DNA from: Microbacterium proteolyticum
Lineage (GTDB): Bacteria > Actinomycetota > Actinomycetes > Actinomycetales > Microbacteriaceae
DNA: 64,000 nt
Assembly (NCBI RefSeq): GCF_014192415.1
Contig: NZ_JACHXY010000003.1
Coordinates: 653,542 to 717,541, forward strand
Direction: 5' to 3'
The stretch's first letter is position 1. Each line of letters starts with the position of its first letter. The notes beneath the pieces are model-generated. The model worked only from the letters and a program-made list of their open reading frames with translations, made no database searches and was not told the DNA's origin. The translations under genes were made by a program, and so were the position numbers. Positions 1 to 8,467 of the stretch are shown here, in pieces.

Positions 1-382
1 TCGTGACGAAGAACTGCTTCGTCGCGGGGCTGGCGGGGTTGTCGTATTTCACCCGGGCCTTGACCGTATACGTCTGGCCCGCCTGGAGCTTGCCGGAGAG
101 GTCCTGCATCGGGCCCGAGCCGGTCGTCTTGCGCTCCGTCGCGCGGATCGCCTGCGATCCCGAGAAGGCGTCGGTGGTGGAAGCCAGGGCGGCTCCGTCG
201 GCGGCGTTGCCGTTGTTCGAGAACCACGACGTCGTGCCGTCCTCGAAGCCGCCGTTGACGACGAGTTCTTCCTGTGCGGCGTTGGCGGGGGTGGTGACGG
301 CGAAGCCCGCCGCCAGCAGCACCCCGGCTGCGGCCAGTGCGAGCACCCGGAACGGGGTGCGTCGCGTCTGTGTTCGTTGCAC
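1..382 (-). CDS. Secreted carbohydrate-binding protein, N-terminal part (cut by window edge)
   Basis: The gene starts with GTG at 382, after an AAGGAG ribosome binding site, and runs off the left edge of the window, so only about 127 residues are visible. The N-terminus is a classical signal peptide: RTQTRR basic start, hydrophobic stretch LALAAAGVLLAAGFAV, then TPANA as a likely cleavage site. The mature part begins with LVVNGGFEDGTTSW and continues with a beta-sandwich-like pattern typical of CBM4/9/22 carbohydrate-binding modules, which often precede GH10 xylanase domains in secreted plant-wall enzymes. The neighbouring xylA/xylB genes make a xylanase plausible, but the catalytic domain lies outside the window, so the enzyme class is an inference. 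A pair of LacI-type operators lies at 831-863, upstream of this gene and the small ORF. Confidence 0.7.
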   Translation of the reverse strand, partial: MQRTQTRRTPFRVLALAAAGVLLAAGFAVTTPANAAQEELVVNGGFEDGTTSWFSNNGNAADGAALASTTDAFSGSQAIRATERKTTGSGPMQDLSGKLQAGQTYTVKARVKYDNPASPATKQFFVT

Positions 383-498
383 GTTCTCTCTCCTTCGATG
401 GTGTGGGGAGTTCGTCGACTCCGAAGAGTCGTGTGTCGCGCGGGGCCGGAGAAGCCCGACCCCGGACGACGTCGTGGGGAGCGGCGGATCGCCGCTCG

Positions 499-762
499 TC
501 AGCCGCGGGCCCGCGCCTCCCCCGGCGTGCGGATCGGGGTCGTGACCGGAGCCCCGTGGACGGTGCTCCGGGCGAGGGAGGAGCCCACGCCGGCCGACGG
601 TGCGGTGAGACGCATCGTGACGGCACGGGCGGCGAGGTCGCCGGCGGCGACCGTCACGGGTGCCGCTGCGAACACGGCTCCCGCCTGCGCGGTCACCAGC
701 GCTTTCCCCGCGAGGCAGCGCGACCAGGTCGCGAGCGTGATCGGGGCGAGACGGATCTTCAT
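499..762 (-). CDS. Small hypothetical protein (87 aa)
   Basis: The ATG at 762 follows a good ribosome binding site (AAAGGAGCC, about 7 nt spacing), which is the main reason to keep it. The product is 87 residues, rich in Ala, Val and Thr, with one moderately hydrophobic stretch (GKALVTAQAGAVFAAAPVTVAAG) that could be a membrane or signal segment. I recognise no family. It lies between the operator pair at 831-863 and the secreted carbohydrate-binding gene, on the same strand, so it may be the first gene of that transcript or a leader ORF. Confidence 0.4.
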   Translation of the reverse strand: MKIRLAPITLATWSRCLAGKALVTAQAGAVFAAAPVTVAAGDLAARAVTMRLTAPSAGVGSSLARSTVHGAPVTTPIRTPGEARARG

Positions 763-830
763 GTCGCGGCTCCTTTGCCGGAAAGAAAACGCTCCCCGCG
801 GAGCAGAGCACTCGCGGGGTGGGGGATGGT

Positions 831-863
831 GTGAGCGCTAACTGAGGCGAAGTTACCGCTCAC
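831..863. promoter_or_regulatory. Paired LacI-family operator half-palindromes
   Basis: GTGAGCGCTAAC (831-842) and GTTACCGCTCAC (852-863) are inverted copies with one mismatch, separated by 9 bp. The first is itself close to a palindrome with an AGCGCT core, the shape of LacI/CelR-type operators in actinobacteria. It is placed to control the leftward small ORF and the secreted carbohydrate-binding gene. Confidence 0.5.
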
Positions 864-1129
864 GGAAGCAACTCACAACGGGCTCATAGGTAGGAACGAC
901 GAACAAACTCGCTCACCGTACCGATCGTGTCGTTTTTCGGCCCGCCCCCTGTCGTCGCCAGGGCGCGGTCCAGAGCAAGCCTGCGACCTGCGGCGCGTCG
1001 CACGGGAGACGACGTCGTCTCCGCCGCCCGTGCAGGCGACCCCGCGGCCCGACGAGGGCGCCGGCGGTGCCGACGACGACGTGACACGGGAGGGTCACGC
1101 GCGCAGGCCGATGCGAGTCGCGGGACGGG

Positions 1130-1217
1130 CACGCGACATCGCGGCTCGAACCGCGCGGCGGAGGCGTCACGAGCGGCACGCGACACCGCGGCTCGGACCG
1201 CGCGGCGGAGGCGTGAC
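1130..1217. repeat. Two tandem copies of a 41-bp GC-rich repeat
   Basis: Copies at 1130-1170 and 1177-1217 share the core CGCGGCTCG-A-CCGCGCGGCGGAGGCGT with three mismatches and a 47-bp period. They lie in the gene-free stretch 864-1264. Arg-rich open frames there follow only from base composition, and I see no gene. Confidence 0.6.
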
Positions 1218-1264
1218 TCGCGGGGCGCGACGGCGCAACGCGCCTCCCCGACCCCGAGCTGAGA

Positions 1265-1296
1265 CCGTCGGCATCCCCCTTACAAGATGCCGACGG
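1265..1296 (-). terminator. Stem-loop after xylB
   Basis: Perfect 11-bp arms CCGTCGGCATC (1265-1275) and GATGCCGACGG (1286-1296) with a 10-nt loop begin 8 bp past the xylB stop. No T-run is present, which is common for actinobacterial terminators. Confidence 0.55.
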
Positions 1297-1303
1297 CCCA
1301 GGT

Positions 1304-2695
1304 CTACTCTGCCGCACGCAGCGCTGCGACGACGTCGTAGCGCTCTCGAATGGCGGGGCGATGGTCAGGCTCGACGGCGCGCGTGGTGGCGACCGTCCAG
1401 TCGACCGGGCCGCCTACCAGCACGGCCGCCGCCTGCCGCGCCGCCCCGAGGGCGACGTACTCGCCCGCGGCCGGAACGACGATCTCGGCGTCGAACACCT
1501 GCGCGGCGATGCGCGCGACACCCTCGTTGGCGGCCGCACCCCCGACCAGCAGGATGCGCCGCACCTCGACGCCCTGCGCCCGGATCGCGTCGAGACCGAC
1601 GGCCAGGCCGCTGAGCATCCCCTCGATCGCGGCGCGGGCGAGATTCGGACGGTTCGTGGATGCCAGGGTCAGCCCGGTCAGCGACGCCTGCGCATGCGGG
1701 AGGTTGGGGGTCCGCTCCCCCTCGAACCACGGCACGAGGACGACACCGCCGGAACCGGGCTCGGCCTCCAGGGCGAGCGCACCGAGGTCATCGTGCGAAA
1801 CGCCGAGGAGGTCGGCGACGGCGTCGAGCACGCGGGCGGCGTTGAGCGTGGCGACCAGCGGCAGGAACCTCCCGGTCGCGTCGGCGAACCCCGCGACCGT
1901 GCCGGTGGTGTCGCGCGTGGGCGCGTCGGCGACCGCGAAGACCGTGCCCGAGGTGCCGAGCGAGACGACGACGTCGCCCACGCCGGCACCGAGCCCGAGG
2001 GCGGCACCGGCGTTGTCTCCGGCACCCGGACCCACGAGGGCACCGCCGGGGAGGGTCCCCGCACGCTCCCACGGCCCGATGACGCGGGGCAGCACCGCGT
2101 CGTGCCCGAGCGCGTGGCGGAACAGGTCGAGGTCGTACCCGTCGGCGCCCCAGTAGGCCGTTCCCGACGCATCCGAGCGATCGGTGACGAGCTCCCCGAG
2201 CACGGCGTTGCCGGGCCCGAAGCCGCGGAGGCGCCATGTGAGCCAGTCGTGCGGCAGCGCGACGGCGGCGACGCGTGCGGCGTTGTCGGGTTCAGCGTCG
2301 CGCAGCCATCGGAGTTTGGTCCCCGTGAACGAGGCGACCGGTACCGCGCCGGTGCGCTCCGCGTAGGAGTCGGCACCCACCTCGTCGATCAGATCGCGCG
2401 CCGCCTGCGCCGATCGCGTGTCGTTCCACAGCAGCGCATCGCGGATGACGCCTCCCTCGGCATCCAGCACGACCATGCCGTGCTGTTGACCTGCGATCGA
2501 AACCGCCGCGACGTCGTCGAGGCCGCCCGCTTGCGCGATGGCATCCTGCAGCGCGCGCCACCATGCCTCGGGATCGACCGCGGTGCCGGAGGGATGCGAC
2601 GCGCGCCCCTCGCGCACCACGCGCCCGGTCTCGGCGTCGGCCACGACGACCTTGCACGATTGCGTCGACGAATCGACTCCCATGACGAGCGCCAT
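1304..2695 (-). CDS. xylB: Xylulokinase
   Basis: A 463-residue FGGY-family kinase that phosphorylates D-xylulose with ATP to xylulose 5-phosphate in the cytoplasm. Visible landmarks are the N-terminal phosphate-binding [10 protein letters not shown], the substrate region [11 protein letters not shown] and LLWNDTRS, the catalytic-Asp motif [11 protein letters not shown], the second ATP motif [10 protein letters not shown], and the C-terminal LVGGAAANE. The ATG at 2695 is chosen because AAGGAG precedes it and the FGGY fold starts at once; an in-frame start 60 nt upstream only adds a basic tail. xylA lies upstream on the same strand, with two strong hairpins in between, so the pair may be differentially expressed. 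Length and motifs fit xylulokinase well. Confidence 0.93.
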   Translation of the reverse strand: MALVMGVDSSTQSCKVVVADAETGRVVREGRASHPSGTAVDPEAWWRALQDAIAQAGGLDDVAAVSIAGQQHGMVVLDAEGGVIRDALLWNDTRSAQAARDLIDEVGADSYAERTGAVPVASFTGTKLRWLRDAEPDNAARVAAVALPHDWLTWRLRGFGPGNAVLGELVTDRSDASGTAYWGADGYDLDLFRHALGHDAVLPRVIGPWERAGTLPGGALVGPGAGDNAGAALGLGAGVGDVVVSLGTSGTVFAVADAPTRDTTGTVAGFADATGRFLPLVATLNAARVLDAVADLLGVSHDDLGALALEAEPGSGGVVLVPWFEGERTPNLPHAQASLTGLTLASTNRPNLARAAIEGMLSGLAVGLDAIRAQGVEVRRILLVGGAAANEGVARIAAQVFDAEIVVPAAGEYVALGAARQAAAVLVGGPVDWTVATTRAVEPDHRPAIRERYDVVAALRAAE

Positions 2696-2741
2696 GCTCT
2701 GACTCCTTCTGTGTGCGCCGCGCCGGTGCGGCATCCCGTTC

Positions 2742-2795
2742 AGTGTCCAAGACACGCCGTCTCACACGGGGGCGATGCGGCGCGTCTTGGACACT
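2742..2795. promoter_or_regulatory. 18-bp inverted repeat between xylA and xylB
   Basis: Arms AGTGTCCAAGACACGCCG (2742-2759) and CGGCGCGTCTTGGACACT (2778-2795) pair with one mismatch around an 18-nt centre. It lies 47 bp upstream of the xylB start. It could be a regulator site or an RNA hairpin that stabilises or processes the xylA-xylB transcript; the sequence alone does not decide. Confidence 0.5.
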
Positions 2796-2809
2796 CGACG
2801 GAGGGGAGG

Positions 2810-2839
2810 GGGGCCCGGATGCCGTGGCATCCGGGCCCC
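2810..2839 (-). terminator. Strong GC stem after xylA
   Basis: Arms GGGGCCCGGATGCC (2810-2823) and GGCATCCGGGCCCC (2826-2839) form a 14-bp perfect stem 7 bp past the xylA stop. It is built on the GGATGCC/GGCATCC words used in other terminators of this window. Confidence 0.7.
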
Positions 2840-2846
2840 GCGAGAC

Positions 2847-4034
2847 TCAGCGCGCGCCGAGCAGGTGCTCGGTGGCGAGCTGCTGCAGGCGCACGAAGCC
2901 GAAGCCCTTGCCGCCGAGGTAGGCGTCGGTGTCGAAGTCCTCGTAGGCGGAGCGGTCGGCGAGGAAGTCGTCGTACGTCTCGCCCTCGTTCAGCGTCGGC
3001 TGCGCGAGTTCGGCGACCTTCGCGGCCTCGAGCGCCTCCTGCACCTCGGGGTCGGCGCGGAAGGCCGCGGCGCGCTCCTTGAGCAGCAGGTAGGTGTTCA
3101 TGTTGGCCGAGACGGAGTCCCAGACGCCCGTCTCGTCCTCGGTGCGCGAGGGCTTGTAGTCGAAGTGACGGGGGCCGTCGTAGGCGGGGACACCGCCGGG
3201 GCCGCCGTTCTCGAGCAGGTCGACGAGGGCGAACGCGTTGTGCAGGTCGCCGTGGCCGAACACCAGGTCTTGGTCGTACTTGATGCCGCGCTGGCCGTTG
3301 AGATCGATGTGGAAGAGCTTGCCGTGGTACAGCGCCTGGGCGATTCCCGCGGCGAAGTTCAGGCCCGCCATCTGCTCGTGGCCGACCTCGGGGTTCAGGC
3401 CCACGAGTTCGGGGCGCTCGAGCGAGTCGATGAAGGCGATCGCGTGGCCGAGGGTCGGCAGCAGGATGTCTCCGCGGGGCTCGTTGGGCTTCGGCTCGAT
3501 GGCGAAGCGGATGTCGTAGCCCTTGTCGGTGACGTAGTCGCCGAGCAGGTTGACGGCCTCGCGGTAGCGCTCGAGCGCCTGACGGATGTCTTTCGCGGAG
3601 TCGTATTCGGCGCCCTCGCGGCCGCCCCACATGACGAACGTCTTCGCCCCCAGCTCGGCGGCGAGGTCGAGGTTGCGCAGCACCTTGCGGAGGGCGAAGC
3701 GGCGCACCTGGCGATCGTTGGAGGTGAACCCGCCGTCCTTGAACACGGGGGCCGAGAAGAGGTTGGTGGTGACCATCGGCGTGATGATGCCGGTGTCCTG
3801 CATCGCCCCTTTGAGACGGTCGATCTGCGTTTGACGCTCGGCGTCGCTCGAGCCGAACGCGAAGAGGTCGTCATCGTGGAAGGTGAGACCGTATGCGCCG
3901 AGCTCGGCGAGCTTCTCGACGACGTGCACGACGTCGAGGGGCTCACGCGTCGGTCCGCCGAACGGATCGGTGCCGTTGTATCCGACGGTCCAAAGACCGA
4001 ACGAGAACTTGTCATCGCGGGTGGGGGTGGGCAT
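2847..4034 (-). CDS. xylA: Xylose isomerase
   Basis: A 395-residue actinobacterial-type xylose isomerase that converts D-xylose to D-xylulose (and glucose to fructose) with two divalent metal ions. The catalytic His/Asp motif [11 protein letters not shown] is near residues 51-61. Further landmarks are FVMWGGREG, the metal-binding [35 protein letters not shown] and [12 protein letters not shown]. The ATG at 4034 is preceded by GAAGGAGC and matches the usual N-terminus ([17 protein letters not shown]). It pairs with xylB downstream. A short TGTTG-n7-CAACA dyad lies about 50 bp upstream in the promoter region and may bind the ROK regulator encoded at 5767. Confidence 0.96.
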   Translation of the reverse strand: MPTPTRDDKFSFGLWTVGYNGTDPFGGPTREPLDVVHVVEKLAELGAYGLTFHDDDLFAFGSSDAERQTQIDRLKGAMQDTGIITPMVTTNLFSAPVFKDGGFTSNDRQVRRFALRKVLRNLDLAAELGAKTFVMWGGREGAEYDSAKDIRQALERYREAVNLLGDYVTDKGYDIRFAIEPKPNEPRGDILLPTLGHAIAFIDSLERPELVGLNPEVGHEQMAGLNFAAGIAQALYHGKLFHIDLNGQRGIKYDQDLVFGHGDLHNAFALVDLLENGGPGGVPAYDGPRHFDYKPSRTEDETGVWDSVSANMNTYLLLKERAAAFRADPEVQEALEAAKVAELAQPTLNEGETYDDFLADRSAYEDFDTDAYLGGKGFGFVRLQQLATEHLLGAR

Positions 4035-4084
4035 TCCTGCTCCTTCGCATGGAGACGCGCGGGTGTGCGGCGACGCACTGAGTT

Positions 4085-4101
4085 TGTTGGTTCTCACAAC
4101 A
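4085..4101. promoter_or_regulatory. Candidate XylR/ROK-type operator upstream of xylA
   Basis: TGTTG (4085-4089) and CAACA (4097-4101) form a dyad inside the AT-richer run AGTTTGTTGGTTCTCACAAC. Xylose repressors of the ROK family bind TTTGTTT/AAACAAA-like dyads, so the resemblance is suggestive. The arms are short. Confidence 0.4.
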
Positions 4102-4135
4102 TATACCCCGGATGCCGCAGCGTCCAGCCCCGGCC

Positions 4136-5032
4136 TCAGACGGCGAGCGCGCCGTCCACGACCGCGAAGACCTCGGGGTCCCACGTGAGCGCGCGCTCCC
4201 ACGGCAGCCCGAACGCCTCGGCGAAGAAAATGCTGTGCACGTGATCGGAGAACGAGTGCCGATCGACGGTCGGCAGCACCGCGGCGGGAACCTCGTCGGC
4301 GCGTCCGCTGCTCAACGACACGAGACCGTCGTGCGGCCACAGCTGCGCCGGCTCGGTCGCCGCCGCGAAGTACCCCCCGCCGATCGCGGTCACCGGGATG
4401 CCGTCGAGCACCCCCGCCTGGGCGTCGTTCCAACCGCGGAGGTACCGACGCGACACCTCGTCGGCAGCCCCCTGGGAGTTCGCCTGGGCGTACGGACGCG
4501 CCTCGGTGAAGATCTGCAGAGTCGCCGCGTCACCGTGCGCATCGCCCTCGGACACCTCACCGTCGAGGAAGTCGCCGAGCACCGATCCGTCCCACGGCGT
4601 GCCGAGCGTCACGAGACGTCCGACCCGGGGGCCGTCGTCGCCGAGCTCCCGGATCGCGGCACGCGAGAACAGTCCGCCCATCGAGTGACCCACGAGGTCG
4701 ACGCTGCGCACGCCCTCGTGCGCAGCGAGGCGCCGCAAGAACCCGGCGAGAGCGACCCCGGCGTCGTCGATGCGGCCGACGGCGTTGATCGTGACCTCGG
4801 CCGGGAGCACGACGGAGACGTCGGCGAAGCCCTGCCATCCGGCATCCTCCTCCACCTCTCCTCCGCCGATGCGGGCCGGTGCGGTGAATACCCGAACGCC
4901 ACGGGCGAGGAGGTGCGCACGGAGGGCGGTCATCGTGTTGCCCGCCGGGAGGCCGGACGCCGCTGCGCGCTCCGGGTCGGTGTACGGGGTGACGGCGGCT
5001 CCGCCGGAGACGAGGACGACAGCATCGGTCAT
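4136..5032 (-). CDS. Alpha/beta hydrolase, lipase-like
   Basis: A 298-residue protein with the nucleophile elbow [12 protein letters not shown] (GHSMGG) followed by [11 protein letters not shown], the arrangement seen in triacylglycerol-lipase-like and PGAP1-like alpha/beta hydrolases. A C-terminal SDHVHSIFF segment could carry the catalytic His. There is no signal peptide; the N-terminus [15 protein letters not shown] is the first beta strand. The ATG at 5032 is the first methionine before that strand. It sits alone between xylA (100 bp away) and the glutathione peroxidase. The substrate cannot be told from sequence. Confidence 0.75.
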   Translation of the reverse strand: MTDAVVLVSGGAAVTPYTDPERAAASGLPAGNTMTALRAHLLARGVRVFTAPARIGGGEVEEDAGWQGFADVSVVLPAEVTINAVGRIDDAGVALAGFLRRLAAHEGVRSVDLVGHSMGGLFSRAAIRELGDDGPRVGRLVTLGTPWDGSVLGDFLDGEVSEGDAHGDAATLQIFTEARPYAQANSQGAADEVSRRYLRGWNDAQAGVLDGIPVTAIGGGYFAAATEPAQLWPHDGLVSLSSGRADEVPAAVLPTVDRHSFSDHVHSIFFAEAFGLPWERALTWDPEVFAVVDGALAV

Positions 5033-5088
5033 GTCGCTCAGATTAGCGACCCGCGCCACAGCGCGACGCCGCCCCCGGCCGTCTCGCG

Positions 5089-5574
5089 TCAGCGCGGCAG
5101 CGCGTCCTCGATCGCGGCGACGACCTCGGGATCGTCGGGCTGCGTGCGGGGGCTGAAGCGCGTGACGCGACCGTCGGGAGCCACGACGAACTTCTCGAAG
5201 TTCCACGAGATGCGGCCGGTCTTGCCCTCGGCATCCGGAGTCTGCGTCAGCTCTTTGTAGAGCGGGTGGGCGTTTCGCCCGTTGACCTTGACCTTCTCGG
5301 TCATCGGGAACGTCACGCCCCACGTCGACGAGCAGTACTCGGCGATCTTCTCGCTGTCGCTGAGCTCTTGCAGGAACTGGTTGCTCGGGAAGCCGATCAC
5401 GGTGAACCCGCGGTCGGCGTAGCGCTTGTGCAGCTCTTCGAGGGTCTCGTACTGCCCCGAGAGCCCGCAGCGCGAGGCCACGTTCACCACGAGCGCGGCC
5501 TTACCCTCGGTCAGCGCGCCGAAGGTGGTCTCTTCGCCCTGGAGAGTGGTGACGGGGATGCCGGAAAGGTCCAT
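5089..5574 (-). CDS. Glutathione peroxidase family thiol peroxidase
   Basis: A 161-residue protein of the GPx family, which reduces hydrogen peroxide and organic peroxides; bacterial cysteine versions mostly use thioredoxin or mycothiol-linked donors. The tetrad is visible: Cys36 in NVASRCGLS, Gln66 in GFPSNQF, and Trp124/Asn125 in WNFEKF. Length and spacing are normal. The ATG at 5574 is 17 codons before the first conserved GEETTFGAL strand. It is transcribed away from the ROK gene and lies about 1.4 kb from the alditol oxidase, an enzyme class that makes hydrogen peroxide, so local peroxide removal is a plausible role. Confidence 0.9.
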   Translation of the reverse strand: MDLSGIPVTTLQGEETTFGALTEGKAALVVNVASRCGLSGQYETLEELHKRYADRGFTVIGFPSNQFLQELSDSEKIAEYCSSTWGVTFPMTEKVKVNGRNAHPLYKELTQTPDAEGKTGRISWNFEKFVVAPDGRVTRFSPRTQPDDPEVVAAIEDALPR

Positions 5575-5636
5575 GTGGCAATCCTGGCACCGTCGGCGCC
5601 GCGCGGGGTGGGATGGCGCGTCCGTCCATCGCCGAT

Positions 5637-5695
5637 AAACGCCTCCCGCGGGAAGAAACGCGTCGACAGGGCGTTTCTTCCCGCGGAACGCGTTT
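5637..5695. repeat. Nested intergenic palindrome, GAAACGC word
   Basis: A perfect 16-bp inverted repeat CCGCGGGAAGAAACGC (5646-5661) / GCGTTTCTTCCCGCGG (5671-5686) is enclosed by outer arms AAACGC (5637-5642) and GCGTTT (5690-5695). The same word in the same +,+,-,- order, with the same 47-bp spacing of outer arms, recurs at 51951-52017. Confidence 0.75.
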
Positions 5696-5766
5696 CTGAG
5701 GGGCTGACGACGCGAGTGCGAACCGGCGTAGCGCGTCGATGGGAGGGCGCGTGGCACAGTTGTCGC

Positions 5767-6927
5767 ATGAGCACCGCGGGGAGTCGGGGCGACGGCATGC
5801 GCCGCGCCAACCTCGCACTCGTGCTCCGCACCGTGCATCGGGAGGGCCCGCGCTCCCGCGCAGCCCTCACCGAGGCGACGGGTTTGAACCGCTCGACGAT
5901 CGCCGACCTCGTGGGCGAACTGCAGCGCGCGGGCCTCGTGATCGAGCGGGCGTCCGAGGCCCTCGGCCGCGTCGGTCGCCCCTCCCCCATCGTCGTGCCC
6001 GACCCCCGGGTGATCGCGGTGGCGGTCAACCCCGAAGTCGACGCGCTCGACATCGGCGCGGTGGCCCTCGACGGCACGATCATGGCGCGCACGCGCCTCG
6101 AGCAGACCTCCCTGCTGACTCCCGAGCGTACGGCCCAACTGGTCGAGGCGACCCTCGCCGAGTGGCGGCGCGGACCGCTCATCGACAGCCGGATCGTCGG
6201 CGTGGGCGTGGCCGTACCGGGCCCCGTGCGGGCGTCCGACGGGCTCGTCCGCGAGGCACCGCACCTGCAGTGGCGTGACGCTCCGCTCTCTGGTCTGATG
6301 ACGGATGCCACGGCCCTCCCCGCCCACGTCGGCAACGACGCGACCCTCGGCGCGGTGGCCGAGCATCTGTTCGGCGCGGCGCGCGGCGCGCACGACATCG
6401 TCTACCTCAACGGCGGCGCGAGCGGCATCGGCGGAGCGGTGATCGCCGGCGGCATCCCTCTCGGTGGCGCCGGCGGCTACGCCGGGGAGTTCGGGCAGAA
6501 CCGCCCCGGCATCGTCGACGCGTCAGACCGGCGCGCTAGCGGCGGTGTGCTCGAAGACGAGGTGAGCCGCGCGCTGCTGCTGTCGGCGGTGGGACTCGAC
6601 GGCGGCGACGATGCGGCCCTGGCCGCCGCCCTGGCATCCACGGCCGACCCCGAGGCGCACGCCGAGGTCGATCGGCAGCGGAGGATCCTCGCGACGGCGC
6701 TGGCGAACGCGGCGAACGTGCTCAACCCGGCGGTCATCGTGCTGGGTGGCTTCCTCGCCGTGCTCGCCGCCCGCGACCTCGACGGCCTCGACACCGCCGT
6801 CCGCGCGCAGACGGTGCCGGCCTGCGCCGACGGTCTTCGCCTGGCCGTCGCCGAACTGGGCGAGGACCGCCTGCTCGTCGGCGCCGCCGAGGCGGTGTTC
6901 GAGGCGCAGCTCTTCGCGGCTCGCTGA
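5767..6927 (+). CDS. ROK-family transcriptional regulator
   Basis: A 386-residue protein with an N-terminal winged helix-turn-helix (residues about 10-65: LALVLRTVHREGPRSRAALT, GLNRSTIADLVGEL) and a C-terminal ROK sugar-kinase fold (VGVGVAVPGPV, VGNDATLGAVAEH, YLNGGASGIGGAVIAGG). This is the XylR/NagC layout, so it probably represses sugar genes and releases DNA on binding a sugar. The usual ROK zinc site (GEFGH plus CxCGxxGC) is missing: the His is Gln in GEFGQ and no cysteines follow, so it is a regulator rather than an active kinase. It is divergent from the peroxidase gene and 33 bp upstream of the alditol oxidase. xylA/xylB lie nearby, which makes xylose or a polyol a reasonable guess for the ligand. 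Confidence 0.85.
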   Translation: MSTAGSRGDGMRRANLALVLRTVHREGPRSRAALTEATGLNRSTIADLVGELQRAGLVIERASEALGRVGRPSPIVVPDPRVIAVAVNPEVDALDIGAVALDGTIMARTRLEQTSLLTPERTAQLVEATLAEWRRGPLIDSRIVGVGVAVPGPVRASDGLVREAPHLQWRDAPLSGLMTDATALPAHVGNDATLGAVAEHLFGAARGAHDIVYLNGGASGIGGAVIAGGIPLGGAGGYAGEFGQNRPGIVDASDRRASGGVLEDEVSRALLLSAVGLDGGDDAALAAALASTADPEAHAEVDRQRRILATALANAANVLNPAVIVLGGFLAVLAARDLDGLDTAVRAQTVPACADGLRLAVAELGEDRLLVGAAEAVFEAQLFAAR

Positions 6928-6960
6928 CGCGCGGCCCTGATGTCGGCGGGTCGGTGCAGG

Positions 6961-8217
6961 ATGGGAGGCGTGATCCACAGACGCGACGCCGGAGCCACCT
7001 GGTCGGGCAATCACCGCTATCGCGCCACCGAGGTGCTGCTGCCGGGCGATCTCGACGAGCTCGCCGAGGTGGTGGCATCCGCTTCCACCCTGCGCGTCCA
7101 GGCCACTCGGCACACGTTCAACGACGTCGCCGACGCCGACAGGGCTCTCGTCTCGCTCGAGCGCCTGCCGACGCGCGTCGAGGTGATCGGCGATCGCGTC
7201 CGCGTCGAGGGCCTCGTCACCTTCGCCCAGCTCGCACCCGTGATCGAGGCCGAGGGGCGCGGGCTGCACAACCTGGGCTCGCTCCCCCACATCTCGGTCG
7301 CCGGTGCCGCCGCGACGGGCACGCACGGCTCCGGGGTGCGAAACGGCAACCTGTCGAGCGCGGTGCGGGCCCTCGACGTCATGGATGCCGACGGGCGCAC
7401 GCACCACGTCGACCAGGCCCACGCCTGGTTCCCGGCCGCGGCGATCGGGATCGGCGCGTTCGGCGTCGTCACCGCCGTCGAGCTGCAGACCGAACCCACC
7501 TACGAGGTGACGCAGCAGGCGTACACCGGCGTCGCGTGGGACGACATCGCGGGGGATCCCGAGCGGGTGTTCGGCGGCTCACGCAGCGTCAGCGTGTTCA
7601 CCACGTGGGGCGACCCCGCCCACGACCTGGTGTGGGCCAAGAGCGACGACGGCGCACCCGACTGGGTCGAAGAGCTGGGCGGGCGTCCCGTCGGCGACGA
7701 CATCCATCTGGGGCGCATCCGCACCGTCGACAACACCACCCCGCGCGGCACGCCCGGGCCGTGGCACACGCGCCTGCCGCACTTCCGTGCCGACGCCCTG
7801 CCGAGCGACGGCGACGAGATCCAGTCCGAGTACTTCGTGCCGTTCGCCTCAGCGCGAGATGCCCTGGCCGCGGTGAAAGCCGTCGCCCCCGCGTTCGACG
7901 CGCAGCTGCTGGTGACCGAGTTGCGCACCGTCGCCGCAGACGAGCTCTGGCTGAGCCCGGCCTACCAGCGCGACGTGCTGGCGATCCACTTCACCTGGCG
8001 CAATCACACCGACGAGGTGCTCGCGGTGCTGCCGCACATCGAGGCGGCGCTGGCCCCGTTCGACGTGCGGCCCCACTGGGGCAAGGCCTTCACCATGCCC
8101 GGCGAGGCCGTGCGCGCGACGCTCACCCGCGCCGACGACTTCCTCGCTGCCGCACGCGAGGCCGACCCGCGCGGCGTCTTCCGCAACGACTTCTTGCGGC
8201 GGACGCTCGGGCTCTAG
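6961..8217 (+). CDS. FAD-linked alditol (xylitol-type) oxidase
   Basis: A 418-residue VAO/PCMH-family flavoprotein. The region WSGNHRYRATEVLLP, then ATRHTFNDVADA with His51 as the expected covalent FAD attachment, then LHNLGSLPHISVAGAAATGTHGSG, and the C-terminal FTWRNHTDEV and RPHWGKAFTMP all match alditol oxidases such as Streptomyces AldO. These oxidise the terminal CH2OH of xylitol, sorbitol and other alditols to the aldose and make H2O2. The ATG at 6961 is preferred; a start at 6940 would add seven residues. It lies 33 bp after the ROK regulator and is probably co-transcribed. Its product from xylitol would be xylose, the substrate of XylA. Confidence 0.88.
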   Translation: MGGVIHRRDAGATWSGNHRYRATEVLLPGDLDELAEVVASASTLRVQATRHTFNDVADADRALVSLERLPTRVEVIGDRVRVEGLVTFAQLAPVIEAEGRGLHNLGSLPHISVAGAAATGTHGSGVRNGNLSSAVRALDVMDADGRTHHVDQAHAWFPAAAIGIGAFGVVTAVELQTEPTYEVTQQAYTGVAWDDIAGDPERVFGGSRSVSVFTTWGDPAHDLVWAKSDDGAPDWVEELGGRPVGDDIHLGRIRTVDNTTPRGTPGPWHTRLPHFRADALPSDGDEIQSEYFVPFASARDALAAVKAVAPAFDAQLLVTELRTVAADELWLSPAYQRDVLAIHFTWRNHTDEVLAVLPHIEAALAPFDVRPHWGKAFTMPGEAVRATLTRADDFLAAAREADPRGVFRNDFLRRTLGL

Positions 8218-8274
8218 CGCGGGCGCCTGCGTGAGTCCGCCGATCCGGCCGGCGACGGCTGCGCACCCGACGGC

Positions 8275-8336
8275 GCGCAACCTCAGCCGCCCGGCCCCGG
8301 ATACCACTGAGGCTCCGCACATGACGGAGGTTGCGC
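8275..8336. repeat. Intergenic palindrome between convergent genes
   Basis: Outer arms GCGCAACCTC (8275-8284) and GAGGTTGCGC (8327-8336) pair perfectly. An inner CCTCAG/CTGAGG pair (8281-8286, 8307-8312) reuses part of the same word. It may end transcription of both the oxidase and the SDR gene. The rest of the 8218-8467 gap shows no gene. Confidence 0.55.
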
Positions 8337-8467
8337 CGCAACGGCTCGATCCCTCGAAACCCCGCTGAGCGAGGTGCACCCTTTTGGACCCGGATGTGTC
8401 GAGGACGAAACACACCTCACCGCGAAACGGCGCCGCCCACCGCGGCGCCGCCCCGCGGCATCCGAGA

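Noticed and set aside
1030..1614. Arg-rich open frame overlapping the xylB 3' end
   Set aside because: It crosses the 41-bp tandem repeat and the antisense of xylB and shows no domain or ribosome binding site.
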